5,713 nt of DNA from Burkholderiales bacterium (lineage in GTDB: Bacteria; Pseudomonadota; Gammaproteobacteria; Burkholderiales; Usitatibacteraceae), in the NCBI GenBank assembly GCA_017880705.1, contig JADGRS010000231.1:1-5713 (forward strand), read 5' to 3'. Under the pieces are notes generated by a model. That model saw nothing but the letters and a program-made list of their open reading frames with translations, made no database searches and was not told where the DNA came from. Position 1 is the first letter of the stretch. Every line of letters begins with the position of its first letter. Made by a program: the position numbers and the translations under genes. Below, piece after piece: positions 1 through 5,713 of this stretch.

Positions 1-1
1 C

Positions 2-2668
2 GCCGCGATCCCGTTCCCCTACGGCGGCAAGCAGCGCCAGGTGCAGATCGACCTCGACTCCGCGGCGATGCAGGCGCGCGGCCTCTCGGGGCAGGACGTG
101 GCCAATGCGCTCGCGGCGCAGAACCTCATCATTCCCGTCGGCACGCAGAAGGTGGGCGACCTGGAGTACACGCTGCAGCTCAACAACGCGCCCTCGAAGA
201 TCGAGGAGCTGGGCGACCTCCCGATCAAGGTCGTCAACGGCGCCACGGTCTACATCCGCGACGTGGCGCAGGTCCACGACGGCAACGCGCCCCAGACCAG
301 CGTCGTGCACGTGAACGGCGCCCGCTCCGTGGTGCTGTCGGTGCTGAAGAACGGGACGAATTCCACGCTCGCGATCGTGGACGGGATCAAGTCGAAGATC
401 CTCGAGATCAAGGCGTCGCTTCCCGACGCGCTCGTCGTCTCGCCCATCAACGACCAGTCGATATTCGTGCGGGCCGCGATCAACGGCGTCGCGACCGAGG
501 GCATCATCGCCGCGCTCCTCACGAGCGTCATGATCCTGCTCTTCCTCGGCAGCTGGCGCTCGACGGTGATCATCGCCGTGTCGATCCCGTTGTCGGTCCT
601 GGGTTCCATCACCGCGCTGTCGCTCATCGGCGAGACGCTCAACATCATGACGCTCGGCGGCCTCGCGCTCGCCGTCGGCATTCTCGTGGACGACGCGACC
701 GTCACCATCGAGAACATCAACTGGCACCTCGAGCACGGCAAGGACGTGGAGACTTCCATCATGGACGGCGCGCGCCAGATCGTGACGCCGGCCTTCGTAT
801 CGCTGCTTTGCATCTGCATCGTGTTCGTGCCGATGTTCTTCCTCACCGGCGTCTCGCGCTACCTCTTCGTGCCCATGGCCGAGGCGGTGATGTTCGCGAT
901 GGTCTTCTCGTTCCTCCTGTCGCGCACCCTCGTGCCGACGATGTCGCTCTTCCTCCTCAAGCAGCACGCGCCCCACGGCGAGGAAGCCCCGTCGCGGAAT
1001 CCCCTGGTGCGTTTCCAGCGCGAATTCGAGGCGCGCTTCGAGCGCGTGCGCGGCGCCTACCGGGAGCTGCTTTCCATGGCGCTGGCCGGGAGGAGCGTCT
1101 TCGTGATCGGCTTCCTCGCGGTGGTGGTCCTCTCGTTCGCGCTGGTGCCCTTCCTCGGCCGGAACTTCTTTCCGTCCGTGGACGGCGGGCAGATCCTCAT
1201 GCACGCGAGGGTTCCCGTCGGCACGCGGGTCGAGGAGACGGCGTCGCGCTTCGCCGCCATCGAGGCCGCCATCCGCCGCGTCATTCCCGCGGAGGAAATC
1301 GCGACGCTCGTGGACAACATCGGCCTTCCCCCGAGCAGCATCAACCTCACCTACAACAATACGGGCGTGGTGGGCACGCAGGACGGCGACGTGCAGATCG
1401 CGCTTTCCCGCGATCACCATCCGACCGCCGATTACGTGCGCGAGCTGCGCGAGCGCCTGCCGCGGGAGTTTCCCGACACGGTGTTCTCGTTCCCGCCGGC
1501 CGACATCGTGAGCCAGATCCTCAATTTCGGCGCTCCCGCGCCCATCGACTTGCAGGTCCGCGGAGCGAACCTGGACGCCAACTTCGACTATGCCAACAAC
1601 TTGCTCAAGGCGATCCGCCGCATTCCCGGGGTCGCCGACGCGCGCATCCAGCAATCGCGCCGCAGCCCCGTCTTCGACGTGAACATGAACCGCACGCGCG
1701 CGGGCGAGCTCGGCATCACCGCGCGCGACGTGACCAACAGCCTCGTCGTGAACCTCGCGGGAAGCAGCCAGGTCGCGCCGACCTTCTGGCTCAACCCGGC
1801 CAACGGCATTTCCTACGCGATCGTGATGCAGACGCCCCAGTACAAGCTCGACTCGCTCCCGGCCCTGGCGAACCTGCCGATCAACGGCGCCAACCCCGGC
1901 CCGTCGCAGGTCCTCGGGGGCCTCGCCACCTTCAACCGCAGCGCGGCCAACGCCGTCGTGACCCAGTACGACATCGCGCCGATGGTGCAGATCAACGCGA
2001 CGACGCAGGATCGCGACCTGGGCGCGGTCGCGAGCGACATCCGGCGCGTCATCGCGGAGACGGCGGGCCAGGTGCCGAAGGGCTCCAGCGTCGCGCTCCT
2101 GGGCCAGGTGAAGACGATGGACAACGCGTTCTCGGGGCTCCTCTTCGGCCTCCTGGGCGCGATCGTGCTCATCTACTTCCTCATCGTCATCAACTTCCAG
2201 TCGTGGAGCGATCCTTTCGTCATCATCACCGCGCTGCCCGCCGCGCTCGCGGGCATCGTGTGGATGCTTTTCGCGACTCACACGACGCTGTCGGTCCCGG
2301 CCCTCACGGGCGCCATCATGTGCATGGGGGTCGCGACCGCCAACAGCGTCCTCGTCATCAGCTTCGCGCGCGAGCGCCTCGACGTGCTCGGCGACTCGGC
2401 CGCCGCCGCGCTCGAGGCGGGATTCGTGCGCTTCCGCCCCGTTCTCATGACGGCGCTCGCGATGATCATCGGCATGGCGCCGATGGCGTTGGGCCTGGGG
2501 GAGGGCGGCGAGCAGAACGCGCCGCTGGGCCGCGCCGTGATCGGCGGCCTCGTCTTCGCCACCATCGCGACCCTCATGTTCGTGCCCGTCGTGTTCAGCA
2601 TTGTGCACGCGCGCCACGGCCGCAAGCCCGCGCCCGGCGCCGCCCTTGGAGACCTTCATGCCGCATGA
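2..2668 (+). CDS. RND-family efflux permease, inner membrane (5'-truncated by window edge)
   Basis: This is the proton-driven inner-membrane pump of a tripartite efflux system. The frame is open to the left edge; 888 residues are visible, and alignment of the TM4 Asp pair with AcrB suggests about 175 N-terminal residues lie outside, so no start is assigned. The first visible residues (IPFPYGGKQRQVQIDLD) belong to the first periplasmic porter domain. Hydrophobic segments follow at about 167-185 (TM2), 190-210, 213-236 (TM4), then a group to about 315, TM7 at 366-386, a second porter region with LNFGAPAPIDLQVRG at 507-521, and TM8-TM12 from 712 to about 870. TM4 carries GILVDDATVTIEN with Asp230-Asp231, the proton-relay pair. 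TM11 has RFRPVLMT (Arg810, Thr817), matching AcrB R971 and T978, but the TM10 Lys is replaced by Ala780. It resembles the HAE-like multidrug branch more than metal pumps; the substrate is unknown. No frameshift is seen. The stop overlaps the adaptor start by 11 bp. Confidence 0.97.
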   Translation, partial: AAIPFPYGGKQRQVQIDLDSAAMQARGLSGQDVANALAAQNLIIPVGTQKVGDLEYTLQLNNAPSKIEELGDLPIKVVNGATVYIRDVAQVHDGNAPQTSVVHVNGARSVVLSVLKNGTNSTLAIVDGIKSKILEIKASLPDALVVSPINDQSIFVRAAINGVATEGIIAALLTSVMILLFLGSWRSTVIIAVSIPLSVLGSITALSLIGETLNIMTLGGLALAVGILVDDATVTIENINWHLEHGKDVETSIMDGARQIVTPAFVSLLCICIVFVPMFFLTGVSRYLFVPMAEAVMFAMVFSFLLSRTLVPTMSLFLLKQHAPHGEEAPSRNPLVRFQREFEARFERVRGAYRELLSMALAGRSVFVIGFLAVVVLSFALVPFLGRNFFPSVDGGQILMHARVPVGTRVEETASRFAAIEAAIRRVIPAEEIATLVDNIGLPPSSINLTYNNTGVVGTQDGDVQIALSRDHHPTADYVRELRERLPREFPDTVFSFPPADIVSQILNFGAPAPIDLQVRGANLDANFDYANNLLKAIRRIPGVADARIQQSRRSPVFDVNMNRTRAGELGITARDVTNSLVVNLAGSSQVAPTFWLNPANGISYAIVMQTPQYKLDSLPALANLPINGANPGPSQVLGGLATFNRSAANAVVTQYDIAPMVQINATTQDRDLGAVASDIRRVIAETAGQVPKGSSVALLGQVKTMDNAFSGLLFGLLGAIVLIYFLIVINFQSWSDPFVIITALPAALAGIVWMLFATHTTLSVPALTGAIMCMGVATANSVLVISFARERLDVLGDSAAAALEAGFVRFRPVLMTALAMIIGMAPMALGLGEGGEQNAPLGRAVIGGLVFATIATLMFVPVVFSIVHARHGRKPAPGAALGDLHAA
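2648..2652 (+). promoter_or_regulatory. Shine-Dalgarno of the adaptor gene
   Basis: GGAGA sits five bases before the ATG at 2658, inside the last codons of the permease gene. It decides the adaptor start at 2658 over the in-frame GTG at 2601, which would add 19 residues rich in Pro, Ala and Arg ahead of the membrane-targeting helix. Confidence 0.75.
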
Positions 2669-3821
2669 CCTCACCCCGCCCGCCGTGTCGCGCCGGACGC
2701 TGCGCATCGCGGGAATCGTTCTTGTCGTGATCGCCGCGAGTGTCGCTGCCTTCGGTATCGCCACGCGCGCGGCGGACGACAAGACGCTTCGCGAGCGCGC
2801 GGAGGCGCAGTCCGTGCCCACGGTCGCGGTGATCGCGCCCGGCAACTCGGGCGATGCCGGCGCGCTCGAGCTTCCCGGCCGGCTCGAGGCGTATTCGCGC
2901 GCCTCCATCTACGCGCGGGTGAGCGGATATCTGAAAAGCTGGAAGGCCGACATCGGAACGCCCGTGAAGGCGGGCCAGCTCCTCGCGGAAATCGAGACGC
3001 CGGACCTCGACCAGCAGCTGCTGCAGGCGAAGGCGGACCTCGCGAGCGCGCAGGCCAACGCGGCGCTCGCGGGAACGACGGCGAAGCGCTGGCAATCGAT
3101 GCTCGGCTCCGATTCCGTATCGCGCCAGGAGGCCGACGAGAAGACGGGCGACGCCGCGACCAAGGAGGCGCTGGTGAACGCCGCGCAAGCCAACGTCGAT
3201 CGCGTGCAGGCGTTGAAGGGCTACACCCGGATCGTCGCGCCCTTCGACGGCATCGTCACCTCGCGAAACACCGACGTGGGCGCGCTCATCAACGCGGGCA
3301 GCGGAACGGGCCCGGAGCTCTTCAGCGTTTCCGACGTGCGCAAGCTTCGCGTCTACGTGAGCGTGCCGCAGAGTTACGCGTCGATCGTGAAGGTGGGCGC
3401 GAAGGCGAAGCTCACGGTTCCGGAGCGTCCCGGCAAGAGCTACTCCGCGACGGTGGAATCGTCTTCGGGCGCGGTGAACGTCGCCTCCGGAAGCATGTTG
3501 ATCCAGCTCGCCGTGGACAACGCGGCGGGCGAGCTTCTGCCCGGAAGCTTCGCGAACGTGAGCCTCGAGCAGCCGCGCACCATGGGCGGATTGAGCATCC
3601 CGCCGAGCGCGCTCCTGTTCGACAAGTCGGGATTGCGCGTCGCCACGGTGGGCGCGGACGACAAGGTTCTCCTCAAGCGGGTGACCATCTCGCGCGATCT
3701 CGGCAAGGTGATCGAGCTGGGCTCGGGCATCGCCGCGAACGATCGCGTCATAGAGACGCCGCCGGATGGAATCGCCGACGGCGACATCGTGCGGATCGCC
3801 AAGTCCGATGCGAAGAAGTAA
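2658..3821 (+). CDS. RND efflux periplasmic adaptor (HlyD/AcrA membrane-fusion protein)
   Basis: This 387-residue periplasmic adaptor links the permease to the outer-membrane channel. A basic N-terminus (RRTLR, 12-16) precedes one hydrophobic helix at about 17-35, acting as signal peptide or membrane anchor; I see no cysteine in the protein, so it is not a lipoprotein like AcrA. The first half of the lipoyl/barrel-sandwich domain is at about 75-113 (RASIYARVSGYL, then DIGTPVKAGQLLAEIETPDL). An Ala/Gln/Lys-rich helical hairpin spans about 116-186. The second lipoyl half is at 189-212 (YTRIVAPFDGIVTSRNTDVG), followed by a beta-barrel and a membrane-proximal domain with a typical IPPSALLF stretch. 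Length and domain order are normal for the family. The start at 2658 is chosen from the GGAGA site and the targeting helix. It overlaps the permease by 11 bp and the next gene by 14 bp, so translational coupling is likely. Confidence 0.96.
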   Translation: MPHDLTPPAVSRRTLRIAGIVLVVIAASVAAFGIATRAADDKTLRERAEAQSVPTVAVIAPGNSGDAGALELPGRLEAYSRASIYARVSGYLKSWKADIGTPVKAGQLLAEIETPDLDQQLLQAKADLASAQANAALAGTTAKRWQSMLGSDSVSRQEADEKTGDAATKEALVNAAQANVDRVQALKGYTRIVAPFDGIVTSRNTDVGALINAGSGTGPELFSVSDVRKLRVYVSVPQSYASIVKVGAKAKLTVPERPGKSYSATVESSSGAVNVASGSMLIQLAVDNAAGELLPGSFANVSLEQPRTMGGLSIPPSALLFDKSGLRVATVGADDKVLLKRVTISRDLGKVIELGSGIAANDRVIETPPDGIADGDIVRIAKSDAKK

Positions 3822-5232
3822 GGCACGGGGGCTGCTGGTCCTCGCCGCGGCGAGCGTGCTGGGGGGATGCTCGCTCGCGCCGGCCCTCGATATTCCCGAT
3901 GTTCCCGCGGCGCCCGCGTACAAGGAAGAGTCGCCCTGGGCGCGCGCTGCTCCCGCCGACGAGCTTCCGCGCGAGGCGTGGTGGACGCTGTACGGCGACG
4001 CGGAGCTCGACGCGCTGCAGTCGCGCCTCGTCGCGGGGAGCCCGGACCTCGCAGCGGCGCTCGCGCGATACCAGCAGGCAAGGGCATTCACCGACCAGCT
4101 TCGCTCCGGCTTCTATCCGTCCATCACAGCCTCGGCGAGCGCGCAGCGCCTGCGCCAGTCGCAGGAAAAGCCGCTGCGAGTGCTCGGCCCCACGTCGCCC
4201 GACAACTACAGCTCCGTCACGCTGGGCGCCGAGGTGGACTACGAGTTCGACCTGTGGGGAAGGATCCGCAACCAGGTGGCTGCCGGCGTGGCCACCGAGG
4301 CCGCCGCGCAGGCCGATCTCGAGAACGCGCGACTCAGCCTGCAGGCGCAGCTTGCCGACGACTACATCGCCCTTCGCGGCCTCGATCGCGAGGTCGCGCT
4401 CTTCGACGCGACGGTCACGGCTTACGGCAAGGCGCTCGAGCTCACCCGCTCCCGGCACGACGGCGGCATCGCTTCCGGCCTCGACGTCTCCCGCGCGGAA
4501 ACGCAGCTCGAGAGCGTCCGCTCGCAAGCGGCGCAGCAGGTGGCGCAGCGCGCGGTTCTCGAGCATGCGATCGCGGCGCTCATCGGCGAGTCGCCTTCGC
4601 GATTCGCGATCGAGCCCCGGCTCGCGCAGATCAAGCTGCCGGCGATCCCGCCGGGCGTGCCCGCGACGCTATTGCAACGCCGTCCCGACATCGCGGCGGC
4701 GCAGCGTCGCGTCATGGCCGCGAACGCGACGATAGGCGTCGCGCGCGCCGCCTACTTTCCGGCGGTCACATTAAGCGCAGCGGGCGGATACCAGAACGCG
4801 GGAATCGGGAATCTCATCACGGCGCCGAACCTCTTCTGGTCGATCGGGCCGACGCTGCTCCTCACGGTGTTCGATGCGGGCAAGCGCGATGCGCAGGTGG
4901 CGCAGGCGAGGGCAGTGCTCGACGAGAACGCCGCGAGCTACCGCAGCGTAGTGCTCGGCGCATTCCAGCAGGTCGAGGACAACCTCGCGCTCCTCAATCA
5001 CTACCGGACCGCAGCCGAGGCGGAGAGGGCCGCCGTGGACGCGGCGCAGCGCTCGCTCGATTTCGCGACCAGCCGCTACCGCGATGGAGCCGCGAGCTAC
5101 CTGGAAGTGGTGACGTCGCAGGCGGCGGCACTGCAGGCGCAGCGCGACGCGCTGGATCTCGACACGCGCCAGCGGCGCGCGAGCGTGCAGCTCGTGCGCG
5201 CGCTGGGCGGCGGGTGGTCGGCTACGCCGTAA
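3808..5232 (+). CDS. NodT/OprM-type outer-membrane efflux lipoprotein
   Basis: This 474-residue protein is the trimeric outer-membrane channel (TolC-like OMF) of the pump. From the chosen start the N-terminus is a textbook lipoprotein signal: basic MRRSKAR, a hydrophobic core, then lipobox LGGC with Cys21 as the acylated residue and Ser at +2, which permits outer-membrane sorting. Two OEP repeats follow. The first includes EVDYEFDLWGRIRNQ (142 onward), a hallmark of this family. The second includes RPDIAAAQRRVMAANATIG (292 onward), AYFPAVTL, FQQVEDNL (386 onward) and SRYRDGAASYLEVV (422 onward). Length is typical. An in-frame ATG at 3766 would add 14 residues before the basic region and spoil the signal; it has a weak GAGA upstream, whereas 3808 has no clear Shine-Dalgarno, so coupling to adaptor translation (stop 3819-3821) probably drives initiation. 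The 3' end overlaps the convergent aminotransferase gene by 11 bp. Confidence 0.95.
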   Translation: MRRSKARGLLVLAAASVLGGCSLAPALDIPDVPAAPAYKEESPWARAAPADELPREAWWTLYGDAELDALQSRLVAGSPDLAAALARYQQARAFTDQLRSGFYPSITASASAQRLRQSQEKPLRVLGPTSPDNYSSVTLGAEVDYEFDLWGRIRNQVAAGVATEAAAQADLENARLSLQAQLADDYIALRGLDREVALFDATVTAYGKALELTRSRHDGGIASGLDVSRAETQLESVRSQAAQQVAQRAVLEHAIAALIGESPSRFAIEPRLAQIKLPAIPPGVPATLLQRRPDIAAAQRRVMAANATIGVARAAYFPAVTLSAAGGYQNAGIGNLITAPNLFWSIGPTLLLTVFDAGKRDAQVAQARAVLDENAASYRSVVLGAFQQVEDNLALLNHYRTAAEAERAAVDAAQRSLDFATSRYRDGAASYLEVVTSQAAALQAQRDALDLDTRQRRASVQLVRALGGGWSATP

Positions 5233-5713
5233 CCGGAGCCTCGGCCATCGCGCTTGCCATCCGCTCGACCGCTTTCTTGATGTTCTCCATCGAGGTCGCG
5301 AACGAGATCCTGAGATAGCCCTCCGCGCCGAAGGCGGAGCCCGGAACCGCGGCGACCGCTTTCTCCTGCGCGAGCAGATAGTCGCAGAGCGCGAGATCCG
5401 TCGGCGCCGCGATCTTGCCCGCGGCGTGCAGCTTCCTGATCGCTTCGCGGCAATCCGGAAACGAGTAGAACGCCCCGGTGGGCATCAGGCACTTCACGCC
5501 GGGGATGCGGTTCAAGCCATCGGTAATTACTTTGGCGCGCTCCTTGAAGGCGGCGACCATCGGATCGATGCACGACTGGTCTCCGTTCAACGCGGCCTCG
5601 GCGGCGTACTGCGAGATGGAGGTCGGGTTCGAGGTGCTGTGGGACTGCACGTTCTCCATCGCCTCGATGAGCTCCTGCGGGCCGCCGCAATAGCCGATGC
5701 GCCAGCCGGTCAT
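5222..5713 (-). CDS. PLP-dependent class I aminotransferase, aspartate-type (C-terminal part; 5' end outside window)
   Basis: This is the last 163 residues of a fold-type I aminotransferase, a cytoplasmic enzyme moving an amino group between an amino acid and a 2-oxo acid through PLP. The visible part begins with MTGWRIGY, the conserved stretch just after the PLP-binding Lys, which therefore lies beyond the right edge; the Met there is internal, not the start. Arg at visible residue 5 is the expected PLP-phosphate ligand. Further family marks are STSNPTSISQYAAEAALNG, PTGAFYSFPD, AVPGSAFG and GYLRISFATS, whose Arg at visible residue 135 matches the substrate alpha-carboxylate Arg of aspartate aminotransferase. 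It fits the bacterial AspB-like (Ib-type) group; the substrate could be aspartate or another amino acid and cannot be settled from this half. It converges on the efflux operon and overlaps its last gene; no functional link is evident. Confidence 0.93.
   Translation of the reverse strand: MTGWRIGYCGGPQELIEAMENVQSHSTSNPTSISQYAAEAALNGDQSCIDPMVAAFKERAKVITDGLNRIPGVKCLMPTGAFYSFPDCREAIRKLHAAGKIAAPTDLALCDYLLAQEKAVAAVPGSAFGAEGYLRISFATSMENIKKAVERMASAMAEAPVTA

Noticed and set aside
41..43. GTG at 41 as a start for the permease
   Set aside because: The same frame is open to the left edge and the residues before it (IPFPYGGKQRQ) are conserved porter-domain sequence, so it is an internal Val codon.
2601..2657. 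Upstream GTG start for the adaptor
   Set aside because: It would put 19 unusual residues before the targeting helix, while ATG 2658 has GGAGA at good spacing.
808..2730. Long + strand open frame overlapping the permease
   Set aside because: The translation is a low-complexity Arg/Ala/Pro/His-rich product with no domain, as expected of an off-frame reading of GC-rich coding DNA; the permease frame has clear family motifs.
2595..4091. Long - strand open frame antisense to the adaptor and the start of the OMF
   Set aside because: Its product is Arg/Ala/His-rich with no recognisable domain, and it spans two well-supported genes on the other strand.
3867..5318. Long + strand open frame overlapping the OMF
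   Set aside because: Arg/Gly/Ala-rich shadow translation; the OMF frame carries the signal peptide and all family motifs.
5321..5339. CTCCGC/GCGGAG inverted repeat as a terminator for the efflux operon
   Set aside because: Only a 6-bp stem with no T-run, lying within conserved aminotransferase coding sequence (GSAFGAEGY); coding composition explains it.
5521..5540. Short A/T-richer patch as a possible promoter
   Set aside because: It encodes an in-frame stretch of the aminotransferase (AKVITDG), has no paired -35/-10 elements that I can support, and has no gene positioned to use it.

Overview
The window is a compact, almost fully coding piece of a GC-rich bacterial chromosome. It holds a three-gene tripartite efflux operon on the + strand, followed tail-to-tail by the 3' part of a class I aminotransferase gene on the - strand. 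Codon third positions are mostly G or C. A resistance-nodulation-division (RND) permease with a lipoprotein NodT-type outer-membrane factor points to a Gram-negative bacterium. The style of all four proteins suggests a GC-rich Pseudomonadota, perhaps a betaproteobacterium; that taxonomic guess comes from general resemblance and is only moderately secure.

Layout: positions 2-2668 hold an RND inner-membrane permease that enters from the left edge already within its first periplasmic porter domain. Positions 2658-3821 hold the HlyD/AcrA-type periplasmic adaptor, and 3808-5232 the outer-membrane channel lipoprotein. Positions 5222-5713 on the - strand hold the C-terminal part of a PLP-dependent aspartate-type aminotransferase that runs off the right edge. 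Every neighbouring pair overlaps, by 11, 14 and 11 bp, so there is no intergenic stretch, internal promoter or convincing terminator. The operon promoter and any regulator must lie to the left of the window.

How the genes work together: the permease uses proton import to move substrate from the periplasm or inner-membrane outer leaflet, the adaptor bridges the periplasm, and the OMF gives the exit duct, so all three parts of one pump are encoded in order. The substrate cannot be told from sequence. The aminotransferase is oriented the other way and has no evident link to the pump.

Overall this looks like an ordinary housekeeping/efflux region. The point most worth a second look is in the permease: by eye alignment to AcrB it keeps the TM4 Asp-Asp pair and the TM11 Arg and Thr of the proton relay but has Ala where AcrB has the TM10 Lys. 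I saw no undescribed system, mobile element, CRISPR array, RNA gene or notable repeat.
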